DNA of 61,500 nt from Spirogloea muscicola (taxonomy: Eukaryota; Streptophyta; Zygnematophyceae; Spirogloeales; Spirogloeaceae), in the NCBI GenBank assembly GCA_009602725.1, contig WELB01000258.1, positions 112,540-174,039 of the forward strand, read 5' to 3'. Under the pieces are notes generated by a model. The model was not told where the DNA came from. It made no database searches and worked only from the letters and a program-made list of their open reading frames with translations. The position numbers and the translations under genes are program-made. This document shows positions 1-11,100 of this stretch, piece after piece (within the stretch, counting starts at the first letter, position 1; each line of letters starts with the position of its first letter).

Positions 1-130
1 GGCAGGTCCCTGCGGCGGCGGCGCCGCCGCGGGCTCTCCGGAAGCCCCGGCCGCCATTACGAGCGAGACGCGGCGGCGGCAGAAGTAGCGGCGGCGGCGG
101 CGGCGGCGGCGTCGGGCGCGGTGGGCGGCG

Positions 131-1389
131 ATGAGCGCCATCAACGTGACCAACGTGGCGGTGCTGGACAACCCCGCCGGCTTCCAGCGCGAGTTCCAGT
201 TCGAGATCTCCTACGAGTGCCTCCGCGACCTCAAGGAAGGTCCGCCATGGTCGCCGCTGCCGCCGCCGCCGTGAGCGCCAGGCTGCCGCCGCTCCGCCCG
301 CCGTGCTCTCGCTGACGGCGGCGGCAGCTGCGAGCACTCGCTGTGGCGGCGGCAGACCTGGAGTGGAAGCTCATCTACGTGGGGTCCGCGGAGAGCGAGA
401 GCTACGACCAGGTGCTGGAGAGCGTGCTCGTGGGCCCCGTGCAGACCGGCAGCTTCCGCTTCGTCTTCCAGGTCATGGGCGCCCACTTTGCTTGACGTCG
501 CGAGATTCTGATAGACAAGTAAACAGATCACACATTCCAAACAGATCTATACAGAGACTTTAAGAGATACTAGAAGGACTTCCTGTAAGAAGATTCATCA
601 GACAAGGAAGGCTTACAGTATATAAAGAAGTAACCGCACCAGCAATCTGGCATATTTCACTCAGCACATGGTGGCGCTTGCGTTCCTGGAAAATTACTTA
701 TAGCCGTCAGTGATCACCTTGACTTACAGCAAGGCCTCATGATATGAATATATCGTGTTCAGAAAAATGCGTTATGACAGTGATGTATTGTTCTGAAAAG
801 CGTTATAGGAGCTTCCGCAGCTGGCACTCGATTCGGAAGCAGCCCTGTATGACACCCATTGTGTTTCTCCTGTGCAGGCGGACCCGCCGAACCCCGACAA
901 GATTCCCAACGAGGACCTCATCGGCGTCACCGTGCTGCTGCTCACGTGCTCCTACGTGGGCCAGGAGTTCATCCGCGTCGGCTACTACGTCAACAACGAG
1001 TACACAGACGAGCAGGTGCCTGTGACTCCAGCTCCGCAAGTCCTCTTCTGTGGCGGTAGCAATTAGGACGCTGCTGCTGCTCTTGACATTAAACTCTCGG
1101 CTAGCCTCTGAGGAGCGGAAGAAAGGCTGAGATGAGTGCCTGTTGCGGACATCGGCAGCTGCGGGAGGAGCCGCCAGCGAAGGTGCGTGTGGAGGAGGTG
1201 CAGCGGAACATCCTCGCCGACCAGCCGCGCGTAACCAAGTTCCCCATCCAGTGGGACCCCATCGCGACGTCGCAGCAGCCCGAGCCTGCAGCCCCACAGC
1301 TCGAAGCAGCACCTCCACCGGCGCCGGCGGTCACAACAACCACGGACGCCACTGTCACGCCGTTTGAGGGTGTGGCGAGCGCATGGTGA
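131..1389 (+). CDS. ASF1: ASF1 histone H3-H4 chaperone
   Basis: ASF1 is the nuclear chaperone that holds the H3-H4 dimer and passes it to CAF-1 or HIRA during chromatin assembly. Four exons join in frame: 131-239, 356-471, 878-1015 and 1159-1389, giving 197 residues, all with GT-AG introns. The start [15 protein letters not shown] is the invariant family N-terminus. Other family blocks follow in order: [70 protein letters not shown] and [12 protein letters not shown]. The immunoglobulin-like core fills about residues 1-155, and the short C-tail (about 40 residues) is rich in alanine, proline and glutamine rather than strongly acidic. The first exon lies beside CGG-rich DNA at the window edge. 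Identification is secure; the exact 5' UTR is not visible. Confidence 0.96.
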
Positions 1390-2176
1390 CTTGGACCTCA
1401 GCTGAATTTACTAAATGCTAAAAGCACACGGGGTCCACTTTCACATTGCGTTATTGAGCATCACTTGCGACTGCCTATTCACATTGAATGAGATGCCACG
1501 ACTGCGCAGCCTGGCAAGCTATGCAAAGCTGTAGTGCTGCCACTGGGCTGGCCCCTCCACACTGTGTCAGCATTCCGTGCTAGGCACAGGTGTGCGGTAC
1601 TGCGATTGCTGTGCAAGATACAAATACCTCCCTCCTAGACGAGAGTCCTGCAACAGTTCGTCTGTTGACTGACGGCAGCCCGTCAGACTTAAGCCTAGCC
1701 TTGAGCATTCAGCATCGCTGCAACATATGATCGGCCTGCATCGCGTCGTACGTAGCCACCTAAATTTGTCCGGGGATACTTGAAATTACATAGTGCAAAG
1801 CGTATTCAAGGACTCCCACCTGCTGCACATGTGACTACATTTGGAGGAGCAGAGCTGAACTGGGAGCAGCAGGAGAGCGCACAAGTTTGAGTTTGCCAAT
1901 GCTACTGATACCCTTCCCATTTTAGTGTCAAATATACTAAGCCACTGGCCCTGTGTGTCACACCAGAAGGCGAGCAACGGAGTCCAGAATTAAGATGCCT
2001 TTGGCACCATCGTTCCAGGAGACGCTACTCTGAGAGCAGGCGCTGCTCTATAAGCGGCACCAGCAAAGTATCATCTGTCAAGGTACTCTTGTGCATCGGA
2101 TAATGGTATACGACTGGTCAGGGTTGCCAAGCTTCAGCTTCAAGGCTGTGGGGTTTTGGCGCAGCATGACTAGAGG
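1390..2176. other. Gene-free spacer between convergent ASF1 and kinase genes
   Basis: This stretch holds the presumed 3' UTRs of ASF1 (+) and the kinase (-). I see no coding exon, RNA gene or repeat in it. Confidence 0.5.
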
Positions 2177-4796
2177 CTATCTGTAGCCGTCCTCGTAGCC
2201 AAAGCTTCGGCGTGGTGACCGATTCCCTTGGGGAAGGACGAAATCGCCATGGTGGGCCTGCAGAGGGCCCAGCTTGATCGCGTCGGCGTACTGGAGACCG
2301 CCCGCAGCTGCGAAAGGCGTATGACTGTTGCCACCGCCGCCGTTGCCGTTGTTGCCACCTCCGCCACTGCCGATGCCATTGTCAGCGCCGTAGTACATAG
2401 GGAGGCCATAGCTCCAGAGCCCATTGTTGTCCCGCTGGGGGCTGCCCAGCGGCATCTTGTTGTGACTCGGCAGCGGGCTGCCGCCTTGGCCGCCGTTACC
2501 CATACGCCGCGGGCTGACCAGTGGGCTGTAAGCCCCGCCCGCAGTGGCAGCGGCGCTGAGGATGGGCCCCGGGCTGGACGGCGCCGCCTGCCGTGGACTG
2601 AGCTGCAGCAGTGCTGCTGTTGTGGCTGCCAATGCGGCTGTGCCATTGTCAGGCGGCTGCTGGACGGGTGGTTGCGTGCCTCGGTGTTTACTGTTGCCGC
2701 CGCCGGCACTGCTGGCTGCCATGACCAGCAGCGAGCTGGAGTTGCTGCTAAGCAAGAGGCTGCTGCCCACAGCCGATTGCATCGTGGGGCGGGCGTTGCC
2801 GGCGCTTCCAGTGGTAGACCGCGCCTGCTGCCGGTGGTTGGCCACTTGGAGGGGCGCCAAAGCCGCCGCCCGCTGAACTGCCTGCCTCCGCTGCGGCCGT
2901 GGCCGTGGCACCAGCTCCCTAAACCATTACAATACCCAAAAAATACGGCATAAGTGCAAACACAATGATGAAAGCGCCCCAAATCGGCCAGGCTTCGAGG
3001 GCAAAAAGGCCAGTAAGGGCAGCAAGCCTTGCATGCTATGGGGTGCACAATGATCAGAGCAGGAGTGAGGGGGGCACTGCGGCTCGTCAACATCGGCAGC
3101 GACAACAAGAAAGACAGCGAGTGCATGACTCCGTGCATGGCATCAAAGTGTGTGTAGGCTGAGCACGTGCTACAAAATGAAGTCACCGCCTTGAATCTGG
3201 GCTGGTGAGCAGAACACTGTAACGCCTGAACTTGACACAAGCTCAAGGCCAGTGAAGCACAAGTGCAGGCTACAAGCAGCTCATGCAGGCTCACCCAGAA
3301 TTCTCCACGTGGTTGCGCAGCGCAATGACAGATGGGGACTTCGTCGCATCGGCCACCGAGTTGATGTCGGGAGCAGCATTGCGCACAAATGGGTGGTCCA
3401 GCAGCGCAGCGGCGCTGGGCCGGTCCTGCGAGCGCCGCTGAAGGCAGGCCTGCACGAAATCGTGACCTTCCGCCGAAAGGTCGTCTGGGATTGCCGGCAG
3501 GTCCTTGCCGTTGCTGATCTTGAACATCACCGCGACCTGGCCACCCAGAGCGACGCAGCACCGACAGCAAGGTGAGGCACGCCTCCAGAGCTTTAATGAC
3601 AAGTGCCAAGTGCTACCATCAAGGTCGTAAAGAGATCGAGTTTCTGAGGTTCTGGGGTGCTGAGGTTCAGGCACTATCACGGTTTAAGACCATGAGGGCA
3701 ATCAGGGCTGCATTGTTTAGATACTAGTTTCTTATGGAGTCTCTGTCAGAGCACGCATCCACAGCCAGGCTGCCGGCAAGCTCTGACTTCGAAGCTGTGC
3801 TATGCTGCTGAGATCAGACCACCGGCACTTGAGCACTATCCATGCATGCGGCTGGGAATAGATGCGACAGAGTGCATGGGCACAAGCAGAGCAGGCAGTG
3901 CAGAGTCTCTGCGGTGGTCATGAGGCTGCTCACCACTTCCAGGTCGCTCCAAGGGGGCTTCCCGGCCACCATCTCCAGGACCGTGCAGCCGAGGCTCCAG
4001 ATGTCGACAGCGAGGTCGTACCCCGTCTCCGAGCCGCGGATTGCCTGCGGGCGGCCACTCGAGCTCGCCGCTGATGGCCCTGGCCAGCTCGGTGAAGCTG
4101 CTCCTAGAAGTGCCAGCTTCAGCAAGGGCTCAAGCAGACTCTGTACTCGGAGGAAGCGAAGCCGATGAAGGCGAATGTGATGATTGGCACGCTTCTCACC
4201 TCAGGCGCCATCCAGTAGGGGCTACCTTTGCCTAGTGACTTCGTGCGCGGCCCCTCCAGCTGAGAACCTCATGGCCACACGCAGAAGCTCAGTGAATGTC
4301 TTCCGAACCCTCCATTGAGTGCAGGGTCTGCTTACCACTCACCCTTTCTGTGCGTTGCATGGTGCAAGCAGAGAAGAAGGCGGCAAGAGGAAGGAAGGGC
4401 AACGCCGGCGCTCACGTGCTTAGCCATGCCAAAGTCGGCGAGCTTCACTTGCCCATGCGTGTCCACCAGGATGTTTGCGCCCTTGATGTCCCTGCAATAG
4501 GTGGCGGCGTGCATCGGCTGCTTCAGGCCGGCAGCAACGTCTCACCCACGAGCTCCGGCATATCACCGAGCATAAGCAGTGGCAGAGATGTTAAGAGCCT
4601 TGTGGCAAGAGGTGACGGGCAGGCAAGGGTCATACCGGTGAACAGTGTTCTTGTTGTGGAGGTACGCAAGGCCGCCGAGGATCTGGCGTGTGTATGTGCG
4701 GATGAGCGGCTCGTCGAACTTGCCAAACTCCTGCAGCAGCTTGTGGATGGAACCCCCCGGGATGTATTCCAAGAAGATGTAGAGATAGTCGCCTTC
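2177..4796 (-). CDS. MAPKKK-type Ser/Thr protein kinase, 5' end missing
   Basis: This is a MEKK/ANP/YODA-type MAP kinase kinase kinase, which would phosphorylate a MAPKK. Six exons join in frame: 4636-4796, 4416-4491, 4200-4259, 3934-4044, 3295-3536 and 2177-2918, for 463 residues. Visible motifs are [16 protein letters not shown] (hinge), [12 protein letters not shown] (catalytic loop), [18 protein letters not shown] (activation segment), [36 protein letters not shown], and [13 protein letters not shown] (end of domain). The glycine loop, the catalytic lysine and helix C are absent. Upstream DNA has no matching exon and reaches a G-run with an N near 5028, so the loss looks like an assembly break. 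The 240-residue tail is low-complexity (Ala, Ser, Gly, Asn) with proline-directed sites such as LVSPRR and NRSPRRSFG, plausible phosphorylation targets. Confidence 0.9.
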
Positions 4797-4988
4797 CTGC
4801 CGTGTTTCACCGCCGCCACAGCCGTCAGACTATAAGCTCTCTTCTGCCGGTGGAAGATGTATTAGCAAGAGACAATCTTGCAATTCCTGATACTACTAAG
4901 CGTGGAAATAATCGGATCTACAGAGGCCTCAGTTTTCTTGGTAACAATTCATGTTATATGCATGTAGATATATAATAAACAGTTCCAG

Positions 4989-5028
4989 AGGGGGAGGGGG
5001 GGGGGGGAGAAGCACTCGGGCGTGAGCN
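4989..5028. other. Probable assembly break: G-run plus single N between two truncated genes
   Basis: A G-rich run at about 4990-5009 and one ambiguous base at 5028 lie exactly where the ABC transporter loses everything after its first nucleotide-binding domain and the kinase loses its 5' exons. Both genes are on the same strand, so this point joins the middle of one to the middle of the other. I infer a collapsed or unspanned gap rather than a real fusion. Confidence 0.6.
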
Positions 5029-7829
5029 CCTGGCTCATAATCGGCAAATGCACGTGCCATGGTGTCCACCGGCACATAGCTGTATGGTCGGCTCTTGTCT
5101 GCCCAGTACTGCTCCTGGTCCTTGCTTGACGTAACCTGCATGAAGCAAGAGAATGTACACAGCTGTCAACCTGTGCGCCTCGTTCGCAGGCCTCACAAAC
5201 TTTTCCCCTCATAGCAATTGCTTCTGCCTGCCAGAATGTCAGACATGCTACACACCAGGATCTGATGACAGGCAGAGTTAGTGACCTGTTGCCGACTGAA
5301 GTGAGTATAGGGCCAGGTGCTGATTGCCAACCTCTTGCAGGAAGTCAGCGATGCCCTTGCGCTCGGGACACTTGAAGCCCAGCGTTAGGAGGAAGTCCTC
5401 GACGCCGTCCTTGGGGCCATGGTACACAATCTGCCCCTCCGACAGCAGCAGGAGGTCGTCGAAAAGGTTGTACGTCTCCGGCGCAGGCTGCAGCAGCGCC
5501 ATGAGGATGGTGCCCCGCAGGATGTGTGTGAAGTTGCGCATGCAGCGCACAATTGCATACGTAGTTGAGGAGTCGAGCCCTGTGGAGATCTCGTCCATGA
5601 AGATTGTGCGCTTAGGCCCCACCACCATCTCGCCTGTGCCATGCTCACGAGCAAGAACAAGTCGTCATTATGTACAGCTAACAAACCGCCAGCTCTCCAC
5701 TGTCAAAGTGTACTCAAGAAGGCCCAATACCTGTACGTTTGACAGGCCGTTGCAACTCTATCACAAGACCTGTGCATGTTGTTGTTTGAGTGTGAGCAAG
5801 TGTTCATCAAGCATAGAAGATGCTACATCTGGTCCCTTGCCTGTGGTGACGCGCTTCTTCTGGCCGCCCGAGATGCCTCTGATCATCTCATTGCCGACGA
5901 GCGTGTCGGCACAAATATCCAGCCCGAGAATTTTCATGATGTAGTCCGTGATAAGAGCCCCACTATCGCCAGAGCTCAACGCAATGCCCTGGCCGCCAGG
6001 CACAGTCAAGGCTGGTCAGGCGCGGTACTATGGGGGACATAAACCGCCAAGTGACCACGCAAGAGAAAGTGCAAACCTGACAAAGTCATGCGTGTCAAGT
6101 CATAAGTGCCGTGCATGCAACCTAGTTGTGCAAGACATTGTGCGAGACCGAAGGCTGATAAGGAGCACGCGATGCAGCTCGGCGGCTACAGCATTCCCGC
6201 TGAAAATTGTCCCGCACCTTCATGACAGCGTCCAGGTCTGGCTCAGGGTGGATGTCCATCCCTTTCTCGCGCTTCATAACCTCCTCAATCAAGTCTGCCA
6301 TCCACCCCAGTGCCGCCGCAGCAGCGCAATGTTCATCAAGAATGCCACTTGGGGCAATGTACAAGCATCAAGTCCTCACACGCAAGTGCGAGGCAGCGAG
6401 GAGGACACCAGTATGGGCTTGGAAGCTCACCAGACCGATACTTGGCGCCCTGGACACGGGCAGAGAAGTCAAGCGTCTCGCGCACAGTCAGCGTGCCAAT
6501 GTGGACGTCATTCTGGCTGATGTACGCAGCCGTCCGCTGCGGGATGAACTCAGTAAGATCGTGGCCATTATACGTGATGCGGCCGGTTTTCTGCGGCAGA
6601 CATTGTTGTTTGCTGTCAGACAGAGCTCCCGACAGAGCGTGTGCAAGAGACACAGAGCACGGGCCATCTCCAGCGTGCCCATCCTTTAGTACTGCCTGAC
6701 ATTGTCCTTCTTTGACGCACCGTCTATGTGATTTAGAGGTCACTGGGAGGTGTCGTCATTAGTGCGCACCCGCAGGTCTTGGCTGAGCTTGCCAGCAAGG
6801 GCGAGCATGAGCGTGGTCTTGCCGGCGCCTGGCGGCCCCAGAAGCAGTGTCATTCTGCAACGAAAGTGCATGTGCGAGCACTCTCATCAGCTCCTCATTT
6901 CATTTCTAGCAGCATACAGTCATAGTGAAGTAATTGCAGACTATGATTGCTCTTTCTGGACAACGCTTGCAGCAGTGTGCTCACCTGCCGGGCTTGAGGA
7001 TGCCGCTGAGTGAGTGCAGAATTGGGAATGGCTTCTTGCGGCTCGGAAGCAGGTGCATCGCGCCCAGCAGGTCCTGCAACGAGGGACGTGGCGGCGTTGG
7101 TGGAGCACTCTGAGGAGCTGCATGGGCGGCTCTCGTGATAGCTTTGGCAATGCACTAGACGCCGGCCGAGCAAGCGAGCAAGGCGCCTCGGTGGCTCCGG
7201 CCTGGGGGCTCACCTCGAGCATGTTGCGGGGGTAGTTGATGAGCGTTGGCAGCGCACGATTGCCGACGTAGATGTCGGCATCGATCTTGAGGTCCTGGAA
7301 GTGGACCTCCACCGTTGGCAGCTGAATGCCGACCCTGCAGTGAGGCGGCCGCGCAAGAGGGAGGGCAGAGCACTGCGTCAGATCAAGCGCTGAGCTGAGC
7401 TGTCTGCAGCGACACACTGTGAGCTACCACTCAACATGGCTCAGGACATTGCCGCAGATCAGGCACGGGCAGGCAAGCCAGGCGGCGGCGGTAGTGACGG
7501 CAGCGGTGCAGACTGCTCACTTGTTGATGCGGTCGCGCAGGCGCATGAGCAGCCTCTCATTGTCCTGCTCCTTGGTCTGTCAACACGATGACACAAAGGG
7601 CGGCACTCAGTGAGAAGCTGTTCGGCGCCGGGTGGCGCTGCGCATCGGCAGGTGGGCTGTCTGGCGATAAAGGTCACAGCTGCGGCACTGGCTGCGGCAG
7701 TGCTCCCAGCAGTAGCTGGGCTGGTGGGGACGAGAGCGGTGGTGGGCTTGCCTGCAGGGCGTGCTCGACGAGCGCCATGCGCTCCTTGGGCTTGAGCGTG
7801 CGCACGTCCACCTGCCGGAAGTTCTTCTT
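5029..7829 (-). CDS. PDR-type full-size ABCG transporter, N-terminal half only
   Basis: Pleiotropic-drug-resistance transporters are membrane pumps for lipids, hormones or terpenoid-like compounds, built as NBD-TMD-NBD-TMD. Only the N-terminal region and first NBD are here. Recognised exons include 7752-7829 ([20 protein letters not shown]), 7521-7576 ([18 protein letters not shown]), 7214-7334 ([20 protein letters not shown]) and one starting at 7073 ([19 protein letters not shown]). Further on come the Walker A exon ([14 protein letters not shown]), [20 protein letters not shown], the signature [12 protein letters not shown], Walker [18 protein letters not shown], and the last exon from 5135 ([19 protein letters not shown]). 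The coding sequence then stops at the N at 5028 before any membrane segment. The 5' end is unresolved: a first exon may lie up to about 8078 in GCC-rich DNA. The intron after 7752 seems to use a GC donor. Confidence 0.92.
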
Positions 7830-8153
7830 CTGCGGCGGCGGCGGCGGCGGCAGCGAGAGGCGCCGATAGCTCGTGCGTCAGCGTCAGCGATCAGGCATCC
7901 GGGCCATGGCCCGACCGCTGCGGCCACGAAATCGGAGCAAGGAGCAGCGACGACCACCGGCCAGAACCCCGCAGGCCGCAGCTGCAGTTGGCAAGGCGGA
8001 GGCGGCGGCGGCGGAGGCGGCGGCAGCGGCGGGAGAGGCGGCGGCGACGGCGGGGCGGCGGTGGCGGTGCCGCATCACGGTCTACCGAGGGCTGGTAGCG
8101 GCGCGGCGGTCGCCATTGGCCGGCTCCTCCGGCCGTGAGCAGGGGCCGTGAGC
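7830..8153. promoter_or_regulatory. Divergent GC-rich spacer between PDR transporter and NOT1
   Basis: The recognisable coding parts of the two head-to-head genes are only about 320 bp apart. The spacer is made of GCC/CGG triplet runs. It must hold both promoters and possibly the transporter's first exon (an open frame starts at 8078 on the minus strand but is low-complexity). No TATA-like box is evident. Confidence 0.45.
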
Positions 8154-11100
8154 ATGGCGGCGGCCGCCGCGCCGGCGGGGCATGCTGGCCCGGGGCCTCC
8201 GCCGGACGGCCTCGGAGCCGTCGCAGTCCCAGTCACGGGCGCTCGCGCGATGCCGCCGGCCGCGCATGATGGCCTGGCGCTCGAGCTGGCCGGCGCCATG
8301 CACGCGGCCGACGTCCTGGAGGAGATTGGGTACAGCTGCACGGCTAGCGTCCGGCATTGCCGCGACGTCCTGGGGCTCTTCCCGGACCTGGGGGAAGCGG
8401 AGATCGCGCGGCTGGTGGCCATGGTGGCGCGCACCCACACCGGCCTGGAGGACGCGCACGGCGCCAACGGCATCCTTAGCTCCGCCCTGGCGCTGCACAG
8501 CATGCCTGCCGACGCCGGCATCCTCTCGTCGTGGAATATCGACGTCCTGCTCGAGACGATCAAGCAGCTTGTGAGTGCCATGGCACGCTCGCCTTCGATG
8601 CAAAGGCCTGTCAGTGGCTGTCACAAGCTGGATGGCTACACCCCGGTGTCCTTGTGGGAAACGCTTCTCACAGGAGTCACGAAGACGTCTTGTACCTGTG
8701 ATTGGAGCTTGTCAGCTCAGATTCTCATTGCTCACATTGTGGGAGCCTCAGGCGCCCAACACAGACTGGGCCCTCGTCGTGCGAGGCTTCGACCACGAGG
8801 GCTTTGTGGTGCCGGAGCAGAAGGCCTTTGCCCTGCTTGTCACGATCGTCGTTACTGTCTCTTCGGTAATCCTTCCCTTCTCTATACCCGAGGTTGTGTT
8901 GATAGCCGGGCTTGAGATCTGCTTTCCTTGCCAGGAGTTCTGCTTTGGTCCAATTTGCACGAAATGATTGTCATGTGGCCACGAGTGTCACGACGAGGTG
9001 TTCTATTTCTACATAGACCGTCTCAAATTGCAATGTGATAAGTGCTTTGTGCAGACTGCCTTCCCAGTGATGGCTGTCTGCGGGGGTCTGTGGAAGAATC
9101 TTGAGGGCCAACTATCCTTTTTGAGGCATGCAGTGGCTGCAGCGCCTGATCTTTTCAACTTCGCAGAGACTCCTCGACGTCAGGTCGATCTCGCTAGCTC
9201 CTGCACGAGCGAGGTGGCTTGTTAGCCGAGTTCGGTAACGCGCTAAATTCAGTTCAAAAGCAGATGAGAGTCTATCTCATGCAGTTGTCTGAGCAAGTCA
9301 TACCATGTTTGACTGCTGCAGGCTCCTGTAGAAGGTCTTCACGGACACAAGTCTCCGATGGGCACCCCCAACCAGGCCTGGTTGTCTGTGGACCTCATTG
9401 AGGTTCTCTGTCAGCTTGCTGAAGCAGGGCACGTAGCTGCTATCCGGGCAATATTAGACTACCCACTTAAGCACTGCCCAGAAGTCCTCCTTTTGACCCT
9501 GGCACAAGTCAAGGTACTTATGGTCTGCCTCTCCTGCTGTCCTGCCTGTCTCGATGCAGCACCTGTGAATCTTTGTTTTGTTGTCAAAGAGGCTGGTGCC
9601 CTCTCCAGTATGTGCATTTCAAGCAAGTTCAGACAGTATTGACATACATTAAGTTTCTCTATTATGACATCAACAATAACAGCTGCTTAACGTATTGAGT
9701 TCTGGCTGCTACTTGTTCTTCCTTGTTGACAATTATCCAGCTGCATTTTAGCAGCTTGCAGTATTGCCGCCTCATAGTGCTGGTGTCAGAAGGCACTGTA
9801 TTCAGATCATCTATATCAGAGAATAATCTTCTTGCCGCTTATGTGCAGACGGCTTGGAATCTGATTCAATCAGATATAATGGCCTATCTGCTCCCAACAT
9901 ACTCGTCAAACAACCCAAATTCAAGCACGTTGCTGCATGCTCTGTGGCCTCTCAATCCAGAGGCCATCATTCGGGTGATGGTTGAAGTACATGCCAAGGA
10001 CACAAGCAGCATCTCACGCCTTCTGGACGTCTGCCAGGATCTTAAGGTGATCTTCTAGTGACCTTGTGGTGTCTAAGATGATTGGCAAGGTGCACATGTG
10101 AATGCCCTAGTGTATGGCAGGTGTGGGCCTTGACATTTACTTCAACATCATACCACTCCCCAGTCCCATGTGGCTTGCCAGCTCATACTTGGATTGTCTG
10201 TCTGGATCTTCACCTTACGTTACTTACTTTTTTGTGAGCTTTTGGGGTTCGTGACAGGTCCTCACTATCATGCTGGAATCAGCGCCCTTTCCATTTGCCA
10301 TTGATCTTGCAGCATTAGCATCCCGTAGAGAATATCTCAACCTAGAGAAATGGCTCAATGACAGCTTGAAGGTCAACGGAGATGCACTTTACAAGGTGAG
10401 ACCCACTCTATCTTTTCTAGCTTAAACTGCACATCCCCTAAGTGGCACGGGTTGCACGAGTGGGAGCAAGCCCTTGTGAAGCCGTGTTACCATGTGACTA
10501 TGACTGCTTCTCTTAAGGGCAGCAAGCCGCATGCTCTGAACCATATTGCCATGTATTGATCACCTTGCAATCCTTATGGACTGTGGTGATGCTGTCAGGC
10601 TTGCCTCAACTACATACGGGAGAAGCTCCTGGCGGAATCACGATCAGATGGTACCGGTCAAAGGAGTGGTCCAAATATCAATTTGTCCCTTGAGACAACA
10701 GCTATGCTCTTTAAGGTTGTTAAATCGCCTTGAATTCAAGAGATAGCCCCTAAACAGATACGGGCGGGTTTGATAGCTTCATTACAGGGTTTCATCCTCA
10801 GATCAATATTTCACATATGCATCCCAAGGAGTGAAAGGCCCAAGAGCAGGAACAGAAGCCTCACCACGTATTCCTTGTATTGCTGAAGGTGTTGCAAGAT
10901 AGTGGCAATCAGCCTACTTCTCAAGACCTTGTGGATGATCAGAAGAATCTCCATACAGCTGCTTTGAGAGCCTATCCCAGACTTCAAGCTGTAGGAGTGC
11001 CTGAGCAAGGAGTCACAGAGTCGCCCTTTCCCCTTGATATCGAGAATGAGGCGAACTCTTATTTCCAGAAAATATATGTCGGCCAACTCACAATAGATGA

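Noticed and set aside
2170-3609. 479-codon minus-strand frame over the kinase 3' region
   Set aside because: It is a frame-shifted shadow of the low-complexity kinase tail plus an intron; the frame ending at 2177 gives the Ser-Pro-Arg-Arg motifs and joins in phase to the catalytic exons.
2177-7829. A natural kinase-ABC transporter fusion gene
   Set aside because: Both parts break inside conserved domains at a G-run with an ambiguous base, and no open frame or splice pair connects them.
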